Shown here: positions 1 through 8,412 of the stretch, piece after piece | Position numbering within the stretch: the stretch's first letter is position 1 | How the letters are laid out: each line of letters starts with the position of its first letter | Origin: Streptosporangiaceae bacterium | GTDB taxonomy: Bacteria; Actinomycetota; Actinomycetes; Streptosporangiales; Streptosporangiaceae | NCBI GenBank assembly: GCA_030041275.1 | Contig: JASHOE010000013.1 | Span: 1-64,000 of the forward strand | DNA length: 64,000 bases | Direction of reading: 5' to 3' | Notes under the pieces: model-generated | Told to the model about the DNA's origin: nothing | The model's database searches: none | What the model saw: only the letters and a program-made list of their open reading frames with translations | Position numbers and translations under genes: made by a program

Positions 1-630
1 AAGGAGACCGGCGGCGAGTTCGTGGCTGCCGACGTGGCCGATGAGGACCAGGTCCGGGAGCTGTACGACGGGGTCGCCCGCCGGTACGGCCGGATCGACG
101 TGGCGTTCAACAACGCCGGCATCTCGCCGGCCGATGACGACTCCATCCTCACCACCGGGCTCGACGCCTGGCGCCGGGTGCAGGACGTCAACCTGACGTC
201 GGTGTACCTGTGCTGCAAGTACGTGCTGCCGCACATGCTCGCGGCGGGCCGGGGGTCGATCATCAACACCGCGTCCTTCGTGGCGGTCATCGGCTCGGCC
301 ACCTCGCAGATCTCCTACACCGCGTCCAAGGGTGGCGTGCTCGCGCTGAGCCGGGAACTCGGCGTGCAGTTCGCGAGGCAGGGCATCCGGGTCAACGCGC
401 TCTGCCCAGGGCCGATCAACACGCCGCTGCTGCAGGACCTGTTCGCCGCCGACCCCGAGCGCGCAGCCAGGAGACTCGTGCACGTGCCGATGGGCCGATT
501 CGGCGAGCCCGAGGAGATAGCGGCCGCCGTTGCCTTCCTGGCGAGCGATGACTCTTCTTTCATCACCGCCTCGCAGTTCGTCGTCGACGGCGGTATCACC
601 GGTGCGTATGTGACACCGTTGCAGCCATGA
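1..630 (+). CDS. SDR family oxidoreductase, 5' end cut by window
   Basis: The reading frame is open from base 1, so the true start and the N-terminal TGxxxGIG dinucleotide-binding loop lie outside the window; 209 residues are visible. The NNAG motif is near visible residue 37, and the catalytic triad is Ser92, Tyr106 and Lys110 (YTASK). The C-terminal VDGG signature is intact. The family carries out NAD(P)-dependent oxidation or reduction of alcohols and ketones; the substrate is not readable. The stop overlaps the next start by ATGA, so it is translationally coupled to a PuuD-like hydrolase. That pairing recalls gamma-glutamyl-polyamine or amine catabolic clusters, an inference from context only. 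Confidence 0.85.
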   Translation, partial: KETGGEFVAADVADEDQVRELYDGVARRYGRIDVAFNNAGISPADDDSILTTGLDAWRRVQDVNLTSVYLCCKYVLPHMLAAGRGSIINTASFVAVIGSATSQISYTASKGGVLALSRELGVQFARQGIRVNALCPGPINTPLLQDLFAADPERAARRLVHVPMGRFGEPEEIAAAVAFLASDDSSFITASQFVVDGGITGAYVTPLQP

Positions 631-1349
631 GCACTCCACCGGTCATCGGGATCAGCGCGTACAGTCAGCAGGCCCGCTGGGGCAGCTGGGACCTGCCGAC
701 GGTGCTGCTGCCCAGCCGGTACACCGACATGGTGGCGGCGGCAGGCGGGCTGCCGGTGTTGCTGCCGCCGTTGCCCGTCGTGAGCGACGTCCTCGGCAGG
801 CTCGACGGACTGGTGCTGTCTGGTGGCGGCGACATCGACCCGGCCGTCTACGGCGCCGAACGCGACCCGCACTGCGGACCGGCCAACCCGGATCGCGATG
901 ACGCGGAACTCACCCTCGCGCGGCTGGCGCTCGATGCCGGCCTGCCGGTTCTTGGCATCTGCCGTGGCCTGCAGGTGATCAACGTAGCCCTGGGCGGCAC
1001 GCTCATTCAGCACCTGCCCGATGTGGTCGGCCATGACGGCCACTCGCCGGTGCCAGCCGGGTACGGCATCCACAAGGTCAGCGTGGCATCGGGCGCCCAG
1101 CTGGCCCGGCTGCTTGGCCGGACCGAAGCCGCCGTGCCCACCCATCACCACCAGGCCGCAGACCGGCTCGGTGACGGCCTCATCCCGACCGCGTGGGCCG
1201 ACGACGACACGGTCGAGGCGATCGAGCTGGCCGAACCCGAGTCATTCATGGTCGCGGTGCAGTGGCATCCCGAGGCCGGCGATGACCCGAGCCTGTTCGA
1301 CGCCCTGATCGCCGCGGCCGGCACGTACCGGCGTGACCCTGGCCGCTGA
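627..1349 (+). CDS. Gamma-glutamyl-gamma-aminobutyrate hydrolase family (PuuD-like, peptidase C26)
   Basis: A 240-residue class I glutamine amidotransferase-like hydrolase. The nucleophile elbow GICRGLQ places Cys112, and the QWHPE motif supplies His214 and Glu216, so the triad is complete. A SGGGDIDP segment near residue 66 is typical of the C26 family. Members cleave the gamma-glutamyl amide bond of gamma-glutamyl-GABA or similar adducts in the cytoplasm. The start overlaps the stop of the upstream SDR gene (ATGA). The rest of such a pathway (gamma-glutamyl-amine ligase, aldehyde dehydrogenase) would lie left of the window. The exact substrate is uncertain. Confidence 0.88.
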   Translation: MSTPPVIGISAYSQQARWGSWDLPTVLLPSRYTDMVAAAGGLPVLLPPLPVVSDVLGRLDGLVLSGGGDIDPAVYGAERDPHCGPANPDRDDAELTLARLALDAGLPVLGICRGLQVINVALGGTLIQHLPDVVGHDGHSPVPAGYGIHKVSVASGAQLARLLGRTEAAVPTHHHQAADRLGDGLIPTAWADDDTVEAIELAEPESFMVAVQWHPEAGDDPSLFDALIAAAGTYRRDPGR

Positions 1350-1357
1350 GCCGCGCC

Positions 1358-2098
1358 TCAGCTCGGATGCGCGGCGTCCCAGCGAGCCTGGTGGGCTGGG
1401 TAGATCTCCGCCAGGTCATGCGGCAGCGCGGCCTTGACCGCACGAGTGCGGTCGTCGCACAGCACTTCTTCGGCACCTGCCTCGATGCCGTCGAGCGCCT
1501 GATCGACCACGCGCTGCGGGCTGATCTTGGGCAGATCAGCGAACGCGGTGCCCATCTCGGTGTCGATGACCCCGGCGAATACGCCAGTGACCAGCGTCCC
1601 CTGGCGCCGCAACTCGATCCGGGCGGCGTTGGTGAGTGACCACGCCGCCGACTTGGACGCGCAGTACGAGCTGTTCTGCGGATTCGCGAACCACGACACG
1701 ATGGACAAGACATTGACCAGCGCCCCGCCGCCGTTGGCCGCGAGGACGGGCGCGAACGCCCTGCACATGCGAAGCGTGCCGAAGTAGTTCGCCTCCATCT
1801 CGGCCCGGGCGTCGGTCATATCCGGCGCAGCGAGCAGCGGCGCGAATCGCATGATCCCGGCGTTGTTGATGAGGATGTCGACGTCCGCGCAGCGCTCCGC
1901 TGCGGCTGCCACGTCTTTCTCGCTGGTGATGTCGAGCCGCACCGGCACGAAACCCGCGTCGGTAGCGGCGGCAGGGGCCCGGACGCCGGCATAGACGGTG
2001 CCGGCGCCGCGGGCGAGCAGGCTCCCGGCGAACACCCGGCCAAGCCCGCGCCCCGCACCGGTCACGAGGACCCGCGCACCCTCGATCCGCACCGGCAT
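1358..2098 (-). CDS. SDR family oxidoreductase
   Basis: A complete classical short-chain dehydrogenase of 246 residues. The cofactor loop TGAGRGLGR is at about residues 14-21, NNAG at 78-81, the catalytic Ser at about 132, and Tyr145 and Lys149 in YCASK. It converges on the PuuD gene with an 8-bp gap and starts 4 bp after the stop of the NUDIX-GNAT gene, so the two minus-strand genes probably form an operon. Length and motifs are normal for the family. The substrate cannot be told from sequence. Confidence 0.85.
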   Translation of the reverse strand: MPVRIEGARVLVTGAGRGLGRVFAGSLLARGAGTVYAGVRAPAAATDAGFVPVRLDITSEKDVAAAAERCADVDILINNAGIMRFAPLLAAPDMTDARAEMEANYFGTLRMCRAFAPVLAANGGGALVNVLSIVSWFANPQNSSYCASKSAAWSLTNAARIELRRQGTLVTGVFAGVIDTEMGTAFADLPKISPQRVVDQALDGIEAGAEEVLCDDRTRAVKAALPHDLAEIYPAHQARWDAAHPS

Positions 2099-2101
2099 TC
2101 A

Positions 2102-3052
2102 CTAATCCCTTCCGAGGAACTTGACGAGGTCAAGGACGCACCGCTGCTCGGGTCCCGGCTCACCGGGACGCTCGAGCACGGCGGCCCGGACGAAGCCCGC
2201 CTTCTCCAGCGCGCGGATCGACCTCGCGTTGGCTACGGCAGGGCTGGCGACCACAGCCCTCGCTGCCGGGTGGGCGGGCAGCACGATGTCGCGGACGTAG
2301 CTCCAGATCAGTTGCGGCCCGACGCCACGACCGGTCAGCTCAGGCACGCCGATGGCGTAGTCGATCCCGGCTTCGTCCGGCGCCACGGGATAGTGCTGCA
2401 GGAATCCGGCAGCCCGCCCGTCGATGACGGCCACGTGCACGCGAACCAGGGACTCGCCGGCGATCCGCGGGGCGTACTTGCGCCGCGCGGCGGCCAGGCC
2501 TAGCCGCTCAGGGAACCACCTCTCGGCGTGCGCGGCGTGCTGCCAGCTGACGAGCGCGGGCAGGTCGGCCAGGCCCAGCGGGCGGAACTCAAGCTGGGGT
2601 GCCAGGGTCGTCTCGGCGCACCGGATGCACCCCGCGACCACTGCGGGCAGGCAGCGCGCCAGCGCGTCAGCAGCCGACAGCCACTCGAAGCGGTCGTGCT
2701 CGGCATCGACGAGCCGGGCCGGGGTGCCCGCCGCCACGTCCAGGCCGAACCGGGCCCACGCGCCGCTGAGGTCGAGCGGGCGGAGCCGATCTGGCGCCGG
2801 ATGCAGCCCGCTCTCCTCGGCCAGCTCTCGCACTGCGGCGGCCAGCACCGCCTCGTCAGGCTGCCGAGAGCCAGACGGCGGGGTCCAGGCCCAGTCCCCG
2901 GCGTAATCCGGCCCCTGGTGGGCGCGGTGCAGCACCAGGTATTCGGGCTGATCGCTGCCCGCAACCGGTCGGCGCACCACAATCGTGGCGCCGTGCGGCT
3001 CGTCCGGAGCGATCGGCAGGCCGTCCCAGGTATAGCCGGAAACCGCCGTCAC
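2102..3052 (-). CDS. NUDIX hydrolase-GNAT acetyltransferase fusion
   Basis: A two-domain protein of 316 residues with a GTG start. Residues about 20-150 form a NUDIX domain with an exact box: Gly, five residues, Glu, seven residues, then RELAEESGL, at about residues 61-83. NUDIX enzymes hydrolyse nucleoside diphosphates linked to another group. Residues about 155-310 form a GNAT domain of the aminoglycoside 6'-acetyltransferase-like type, with a GRGVGPQL acetyl-CoA loop and a C-terminal NARSIRALEKAGF segment. Each domain alone is common; the fusion suggests a coupled detoxification or housecleaning role, which is inference. It lies upstream of the SDR gene in the same orientation. Confidence 0.82.
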   Translation of the reverse strand: MTAVSGYTWDGLPIAPDEPHGATIVVRRPVAGSDQPEYLVLHRAHQGPDYAGDWAWTPPSGSRQPDEAVLAAAVRELAEESGLHPAPDRLRPLDLSGAWARFGLDVAAGTPARLVDAEHDRFEWLSAADALARCLPAVVAGCIRCAETTLAPQLEFRPLGLADLPALVSWQHAAHAERWFPERLGLAAARRKYAPRIAGESLVRVHVAVIDGRAAGFLQHYPVAPDEAGIDYAIGVPELTGRGVGPQLIWSYVRDIVLPAHPAARAVVASPAVANARSIRALEKAGFVRAAVLERPGEPGPEQRCVLDLVKFLGRD

Positions 3053-3092
3053 GTAGCGAGTATCGCAGCCGCGCTAACCCGCGCAATCCGGA

Positions 3093-3098
3093 TACTGT
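3093..3098 (+). promoter_or_regulatory. -10 hexamer for leaderless S10 peptidase gene
   Basis: TACTGT (TANNNT class) ends 6 nt before the ATG at 3105 and no Shine-Dalgarno sequence intervenes. Transcription would start at or next to the start codon. Confidence 0.5.
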
Positions 3099-3104
3099 GC
3101 TCCC

Positions 3105-4613
3105 ATGGCGCAGACGGGGCACGAACCAGCGAACAACGCGGACACCGAGGCCAAGGAGACGGAGCTCAAGGACACCCAGGCCACGGACGCTGAGCCGACC
3201 GACGACCTGGTCACCACGCGGCACACGGTCACGCTCGAGGACGGCGAGCTGAGCTACACGGCTACCGCCGGGCGCATCGTGCTGCGCCAGGAAGGCAGTA
3301 CCGACGACAAGTTCGACGGTGCCAAGGCCAGGGCCGAAGTGTTCGTCACCGCCTATACCGCCGACACCGAAGACCCCGTGGCCCGGCCGGTGACGTTCGC
3401 CTTCAACGGTGGTCCTGGCTCGTCCAGCGTGTGGCTGCACCTCGGCCTGCTCGGCCCGCGGCGGGTGCTGTCGGGTGACGTCGGTGCCCTCGAGCCGCCG
3501 CCATACGGCCTGGTCGACAACGCGCAGACGCTGCTCAGGCACAGCGACCTCGTGTTCATCGACCCGGTATCTACTGGCTACTCGCGTGCCGTGAAAGGCG
3601 AAAAGCCGAAGGACTTCCACGGCTACGGCGGAGACATCACCTCGGTCGGCGAGGTGATCCGGTTGTGGACAACTCGCAATGGCCGGTGGATGTCGCCCAA
3701 GTACCTGTGTGGCGAGTCCTACGGCACGACCAGGGCAGCCGGGCTCGCGAGTCACTTGCAGGAGCGATACGGCATGTACCTGAACGGGGTCGTGCTGATC
3801 TCCGCTGTGCTGGACTTCGGCTCGATCATCTTCAGCGGTGGCAACGACGACCCGTTCGCGCTGTACCTGCCCACTTACGCAGCCATCGCGCACTATCACG
3901 GCAAGCTCGGCGACCGGCCGCTTCGGGACGTGCTGACAGCCGCAGAAACCTATGCCGCGGGCGACTACCCGCGGGTTCTCGCCCGGGGGACCCGGCTGAG
4001 CTCCGCCGATCGGACCGCCGCGGCCGCCCGGCTCGCGGAGCTGACCGGCCTGTCGGCCGACTACCTTGACCGGGTGAATCTGCGGCCGGAGCACGTCAGG
4101 TTCCTCACCGAACTGCTCCGAGACCGACGGCTGGTTGTCGGCCGGATCGATGGCCGGTTCACCGGCTGGGACACCGACTACGGCCGGGAGACCTGGTCGG
4201 TCGACCCGTCCATGAGCGCCATCACCGGCCCGTATACCGCTGCGCTGAATCACTACGTCAGGCGCGAGCTCGGTTACTCGAGCGACTTGCCCTACGAGAT
4301 ACTCACCGACCGGGTGCGGCCGTGGTCCTACGCGGAGTTCGAGAACCAGCACGTGTTCGTGCTGGACAAGCTCGCGGCGGCGATGCGCACGAACCCTCAC
4401 ATGCGGGTGCACGTGGACTGTGGCTACTACGACGCGGCGACGCCCTACTTCGCGGCCGAGCACGCCGTCGCACACCTCGATATCCCGCCCGAGCTCGCCG
4501 CCAGCGTGACCTTCGGCTACTACGAGGCCGGTCACATGATGTACCTGCACGAGCCGAGCAGGCTGGCCCAGTCGCAGCAGCTCGCGCGTTTCGTCACAGC
4601 GGCATCGGGGTAA
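3105..4613 (+). CDS. S10 family serine carboxypeptidase-like peptidase
   Basis: A 502-residue alpha/beta-hydrolase peptidase of clan SC. The substrate-binding signature NGGPGSSS is near residue 100, the nucleophile elbow GESYG has Ser205, the catalytic Asp is in DAATPYF at about 443, and the catalytic His is in GHMMYLH at about 477. These are the hallmarks of serine carboxypeptidases. The first 40 residues are acidic and no signal peptide is visible, so the bacterial enzyme may act inside the cell or leave by another route. It probably starts as a leaderless mRNA. The flanking genes do not suggest a specific peptide substrate. Confidence 0.9.
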   Translation: MAQTGHEPANNADTEAKETELKDTQATDAEPTDDLVTTRHTVTLEDGELSYTATAGRIVLRQEGSTDDKFDGAKARAEVFVTAYTADTEDPVARPVTFAFNGGPGSSSVWLHLGLLGPRRVLSGDVGALEPPPYGLVDNAQTLLRHSDLVFIDPVSTGYSRAVKGEKPKDFHGYGGDITSVGEVIRLWTTRNGRWMSPKYLCGESYGTTRAAGLASHLQERYGMYLNGVVLISAVLDFGSIIFSGGNDDPFALYLPTYAAIAHYHGKLGDRPLRDVLTAAETYAAGDYPRVLARGTRLSSADRTAAAARLAELTGLSADYLDRVNLRPEHVRFLTELLRDRRLVVGRIDGRFTGWDTDYGRETWSVDPSMSAITGPYTAALNHYVRRELGYSSDLPYEILTDRVRPWSYAEFENQHVFVLDKLAAAMRTNPHMRVHVDCGYYDAATPYFAAEHAVAHLDIPPELAASVTFGYYEAGHMMYLHEPSRLAQSQQLARFVTAASG

Positions 4614-4642
4614 CCCGCGCTCTCGCGGCTGCGGCGAGCCCC

Positions 4643-4648
4643 TAGACT
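4643..4648 (+). promoter_or_regulatory. -10 hexamer for leaderless ABC gene
   Basis: TAGACT sits 7 nt before the GTG at 4656 with no ribosome binding site between them, which fits leaderless initiation of the ABC transporter operon. Confidence 0.5.
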
Positions 4649-4655
4649 CACGTGC

Positions 4656-5582
4656 GTGAACAACGCGCCGGCGGTCGAAGTCGACGGTCTGGTGAAGCGT
4701 TACCGGGACACCACCGCGGTCGCCGGGCTGTCGCTGCGCGCCGAGCGAGGCCAGGTCACCGCCATCCTCGGCCCGAACGGCGCCGGCAAGACCACCACGA
4801 TCGAGATCTGCGAGGGCTATCGCCGGGCCGACAGCGGCACCGTCCGGGTGCTCGGCCTGGATCCCGTCTTTGACGCGCGGGAGCTTCGCACCAGGGTCGG
4901 CGTCATGCTGCAGTCCGGCGGCGTGCCGCCATCCGCGCGGGCTGGCGAGTACCTGCGTGCGCAGGCCAGCTTCTACTGCCGCCCCCTAGACCCGGCCGCC
5001 TTGTTCGCTGCGCTCGGCCTGACCGGCTCGGCGCGTACTCCGTACAAGCACCTGTCCGGCGGCCAGCAGCAGCGGCTCGGGCTGGCAGCCGCCGTCATCG
5101 GCCGGCCGGAGCTGGTGTTCCTCGACGAGCCGACCGCCGGCCTCGACCCGCAAGCCAGGCATGCAACCTGGGAGCTGATCGAGGGACTGCGGACCGCGGG
5201 CACGGCGGTGATCCTCGCCACGCACTACATGGAGGAAGCCGAGCGCCTCGCCGATCGGGTGGTGATCGTGGACCACGGCCGGGCCGTAGCCTGCGGACCG
5301 CCGTCGGAGCTGACTGGATCAGCCGGTCAGCTGCGGTTCCGTGCCGACCCGAATCTGGACCTGACCGGCCTCGTCGCCGCGCTCCCGGCGGACGCGCTCA
5401 CCAAGGAATCACCGTCCGGGCACTACCTCGTCGAGGTGACAGGCCGGGTCGACCCGCAACTGATCGCCCTGGTCACCGCGTGGTGCGCCGAGCACGGCGT
5501 GCTGGCCAGAGAGCTGCAGATCGAGAGTCGCACGCTCGAAGACCTGTTCCTTGAGCTCACCGGGCGGGACCTGCGCTCGTGA
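4656..5582 (+). CDS. ABC transporter ATP-binding protein (ABC-2 exporter)
   Basis: A 308-residue ATPase with Walker A GPNGAGKTT at about residue 38, signature LSGGQQQR at about 134, Walker B ELVFLDEP at about 154 and the H-loop in ATHYMEEAE. The C-terminal 80 residues form the usual DrrA-like extension. It forms an exporter with the overlapping permease gene (GTGA overlap at 5579). In many actinobacteria an ABC ATPase-permease pair lies beside ctaA, as here, so a role linked to heme or cytochrome oxidase biogenesis is possible. Drug or lipid export cannot be excluded. Confidence 0.9.
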   Translation: MNNAPAVEVDGLVKRYRDTTAVAGLSLRAERGQVTAILGPNGAGKTTTIEICEGYRRADSGTVRVLGLDPVFDARELRTRVGVMLQSGGVPPSARAGEYLRAQASFYCRPLDPAALFAALGLTGSARTPYKHLSGGQQQRLGLAAAVIGRPELVFLDEPTAGLDPQARHATWELIEGLRTAGTAVILATHYMEEAERLADRVVIVDHGRAVACGPPSELTGSAGQLRFRADPNLDLTGLVAALPADALTKESPSGHYLVEVTGRVDPQLIALVTAWCAEHGVLARELQIESRTLEDLFLELTGRDLRS

Positions 5583-6370
5583 CCGAGAACGTGCTCGTGC
5601 GCCGGGACTGGCCGTCGCCCGCGCCCGGCGCGGCACCGCTGCCACGGATGGTGCGTGCCCAGTCGACCCTCGAGCTGCGCACGCTGCTTCGCAACGGAGA
5701 ACAGCTGCTGCTGACGCTCATCATCCCGGTGCTGCTGCTCATCGCCTTCGGCCGGGGGAGCCTGGTTAGCGTGCCCGGCAGCCGGATCGGCTTCATCGTG
5801 CCTGGCATCCTGGCGCTGGCCGTGATGTCCACGGCATTCACCAGTCAAGCCATCGCCACCGGGTTCGAGCGCCGGTACGGCGTGCTCAAGCGGCTGGGCG
5901 CCACCCCGCTGTCCCGCCCCGGCCTCATCGCGGCCAAGACCATGACCGTCCTGGTGGTCGAGGTAGCGCAAGCCGCGATCGTGTTCGCGGTGGGTGCCGC
6001 GATCGGCTGGCGGCCGGTCGCCGACCCCGCGGCCGTCGTCTGGGTGCCGCTCTTGCTCCTGGCCGGCACAGCAGCGTTCAGCGGCCTGGGACTGCTGATG
6101 GCAGGCACGCTGCGGCCCGAGGCGACGCTCGCGGGTGCGAACCTGCTGTACCTGATCATGCTCGGCCTGGGCGCGGTGTTGTTCCCGCTCAGCAAGTTCC
6201 CCGCTGGCGCACGGCCGGTGCTGCGGCTGCTGCCCGCTGACGCGCTCGCGGACGGGCTGCGCTCGGTGCTCGACCACGCCAGCGGCCTGCCCGGAGTTGA
6301 CTTGCTGGTGCTGTGCGTCTGGGCGGTCGCCGGGGTCGCGCTCGCGGCCCGTACGTTCAGGTGGGATTGA
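5579..6370 (+). CDS. ABC-2 type transporter permease
   Basis: A 263-residue membrane protein with about six hydrophobic segments, a single ABC2_membrane domain typical of the permease half of DrrAB-like exporters. The start overlaps the stop of the ATPase gene by 4 nt, so stoichiometric synthesis is expected. Two permease chains and two ATPase chains would make the exporter. The substrate is unknown. The following EamA gene also overlaps its end, giving a three-gene operon leading toward ctaA. Confidence 0.88.
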   Translation: MTENVLVRRDWPSPAPGAAPLPRMVRAQSTLELRTLLRNGEQLLLTLIIPVLLLIAFGRGSLVSVPGSRIGFIVPGILALAVMSTAFTSQAIATGFERRYGVLKRLGATPLSRPGLIAAKTMTVLVVEVAQAAIVFAVGAAIGWRPVADPAAVVWVPLLLLAGTAAFSGLGLLMAGTLRPEATLAGANLLYLIMLGLGAVLFPLSKFPAGARPVLRLLPADALADGLRSVLDHASGLPGVDLLVLCVWAVAGVALAARTFRWD

Positions 6371-7314
6371 AAGCCCCCGACCGGACCGCTGGACCTACCC
6401 GGCTGGCCCCGCGAGTGGGTCCGGCGCCGGCGTCCGCGCTGGTCCTTGGCGGAATCGTCTCGGTCCAGCTCGGCGCGGGGCTAGCCGCCCGGCTGTTCGC
6501 CGACCTTGGCCCGGCCGGGGTCACCGGGCTGCGGCTGTGGTGGTCCGCGCTCATCGTGGCGGTCGCCGGCGGGCGGCCGGCCGTCCGGGCGGTGCGGGCT
6601 GTCGTCGCCAGCCACGCCTGGCGTGACCTCGCGGTCGCCCTGGCGTTCGGGGTCGTGCTCGGGGTGATGAATTTCTCGATCTACCAGTCGTTCGCGCGGA
6701 TACCGCTGGGCGTCGCGGTCACGATCGAGTTCCTTGGCCCCCTCGCCGTCGCGGTGGCCTCCTCGCGCCGGCCGCTGGACGCCGCGTGGGTCGCGCTGGC
6801 CGCGGCTGGCGTGCTGCTGCTGACCGAGGGTGGTGCCGGGCAGGCCGACGGGGCCAGCCGGGCAGGCCCGGTGCTCGGGCTCAGCACGGAGGCAGCAGGC
6901 GTCGTTTTCGCGCTCATCGCCGCCACCTGCTGGGCGGCCTACATCATGCTGAGTCGCGCCACCGGTCGACGGTTCGGCGGTTCGTCCGGCCTGGTCATCG
7001 CCATGGTGGTGGCCGCCGTGCTGGTGACCGCTCCCGCCATCGCGGCGGCCGGCCCCGCGCTGATCAGGCCCAGCCTGCTCGCCGTGGGGTGCGTCATCGG
7101 CCTGCTGTCCTCGGTCATCCCGTACCGGCTCGAGCTGGAGGCGCTGCGGCGCGTTCCGGCCAGGGTGTTCGGCATCTGGATGAGCCTCGAGCCGGCCGTG
7201 GCGGCACTCATCGGGCTCGCGCTACTGGGTGAGTCGCTGCTCGCCCGGCAGTGGCTCGCGATCGGCCTCGTCATCGGGGCCTGTGCGGGGGCCGCCCGGC
7301 ACAGCACCGCCTGA
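6361..7314 (+). CDS. EamA/RhtA-like drug/metabolite transporter family protein
   Basis: About 317 residues with ten predicted transmembrane helices in two EamA repeats. The N-terminal helix and the second-repeat segment PARVFGIWMSLEPAVAAL resemble the RhtA group, which exports threonine or homoserine. I chose the GTG at 6361, which overlaps the end of the permease gene; a TTG at 6367 that overlaps the permease stop is an alternative. The actual substrate is not known. Confidence 0.82.
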   Translation: MGLKAPDRTAGPTRLAPRVGPAPASALVLGGIVSVQLGAGLAARLFADLGPAGVTGLRLWWSALIVAVAGGRPAVRAVRAVVASHAWRDLAVALAFGVVLGVMNFSIYQSFARIPLGVAVTIEFLGPLAVAVASSRRPLDAAWVALAAAGVLLLTEGGAGQADGASRAGPVLGLSTEAAGVVFALIAATCWAAYIMLSRATGRRFGGSSGLVIAMVVAAVLVTAPAIAAAGPALIRPSLLAVGCVIGLLSSVIPYRLELEALRRVPARVFGIWMSLEPAVAALIGLALLGESLLARQWLAIGLVIGACAGAARHSTA

Positions 7315-7348
7315 ATGCCCCGACGGCTGCGCTACAGTGCTTCCTGCC

Positions 7349-8374
7349 ATGGAACGTGCTCCCGCTGCTCGCAGCCATGCCCCCGCGGCCTGGTCGCGGG
7401 TGCTGGCAGACGCCCTGCTCGCCCCGACGCCGGCAGCCTTGCGGCGATGGGCTGCGGCGGGGCTGGTCACCTCGGTGCTCATCATCCTGACCGGCGCCGC
7501 TGTCCGGCTGAGTCAGTCCGGGCTCGGCTGCCCGGACTGGCCGGATTGCACCAGCACGAGCCTGGCGGCGGGCGGCACCACAGGTGACCCCCTGATCCAC
7601 CGCTGGATCGAATTCGGCAACCGGCTCGTGACGGTCTCCATCTTCGTGGTCGCGGTCGGCGTATTCATCGCCGCCTGGCAGTACCGCCAGCGCGGTGAGC
7701 GCCGGCGTGAACTGGTCTGGCTCGCAGCCGCGCAGCCCGCCGGCATCGTCCTCCAGGCCCTGCTTGGCGGCCTCGTCGTACTCACCAAGCTGAACCCGGC
7801 GCTGGTCTCGCTGCACTTCCTGGCCTCCGTGGTCCTGGTCGCGGCCACCGTGGCGCTCTACGTGCGCTGCCAGGAAGCTGACGGCCCGGCCAGGCCGCTG
7901 GCGCCGCGGCCCGTCCGGCTCATGGCGCTCGCCATGGTCGGCGGAGTCGCCGTGATGATGGCGGCTGGCACCGTAGTGACCGGCACCGGCCCGCTGGCCG
8001 GCGCACGTGAGGTAGCGCGCTATCACCTGCCGCTCGAGGGCGTCACCCAGTTCCACGCCGACATCGGCTGGCTCCTCGGCGGGCTGACGGTCGCCCTGCT
8101 GCTGGGGCTGCGGCTCGGCGCCGCGCCGCGCCGCGCGGTTTGGCTCGGCTGGCTGCTCGCGGGCTTCATTGCGGCTCAGGGCGCCATCGGATACTCGCAG
8201 TACTTCTCCGGGCTGCCCGCCGGGCTGGTCTGGGTCCATGTCGCAGGGTCGGTGGCGATCTGGGTCACGGCCCTGCTCCTGCCCTACACGCTCCGCGACC
8301 GCAGCGCGGTATCGCCGGTCCTCGGGGCCGAGCCACTGCCCGCCCTGGGCGCAGACGCTGACCTGTCCCGCTAA
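7349..8374 (+). CDS. ctaA: Heme A synthase (COX15/CtaA family)
   Basis: A 341-residue integral membrane protein with about eight helices. It converts heme O to heme A for aa3-type cytochrome oxidase. The first repeat carries the VRLSQSGLGCPDWPDC signature and the conserved HRWIEFGNR heme-ligand motif; the second repeat carries FHADIGWL. The ATG at 7349 is chosen because the in-frame codons before it are not protein-like. A TACAGT hexamer lies 10 nt upstream. The usual partner ctaB (heme O synthase), often found between tkt and ctaA, is absent here and must be elsewhere. Confidence 0.93.
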   Translation: MERAPAARSHAPAAWSRVLADALLAPTPAALRRWAAAGLVTSVLIILTGAAVRLSQSGLGCPDWPDCTSTSLAAGGTTGDPLIHRWIEFGNRLVTVSIFVVAVGVFIAAWQYRQRGERRRELVWLAAAQPAGIVLQALLGGLVVLTKLNPALVSLHFLASVVLVAATVALYVRCQEADGPARPLAPRPVRLMALAMVGGVAVMMAAGTVVTGTGPLAGAREVARYHLPLEGVTQFHADIGWLLGGLTVALLLGLRLGAAPRRAVWLGWLLAGFIAAQGAIGYSQYFSGLPAGLVWVHVAGSVAIWVTALLLPYTLRDRSAVSPVLGAEPLPALGADADLSR

Positions 8375-8399
8375 CCTTCCTGGCTTCGGCCGTTCGCGG

Positions 8400-8405
8400 T
8401 ACGTT
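8400..8405 (+). promoter_or_regulatory. -10 hexamer for leaderless hydrolase gene
   Basis: TACGTT ends 7 nt before the ATG at 8413; there is no ribosome binding site between them. Confidence 0.5.
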
Positions 8406-8412
8406 GTCGGCC

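Noticed and set aside
2856..4550. Long open frame on the minus strand (564 codons) opposite the S10 peptidase gene
   Set aside because: Composition is His/Arg/Gly/Val-rich with no domain signal; the plus strand encodes an S10 peptidase with all catalytic motifs, so this is an antisense shadow of a high-GC gene.
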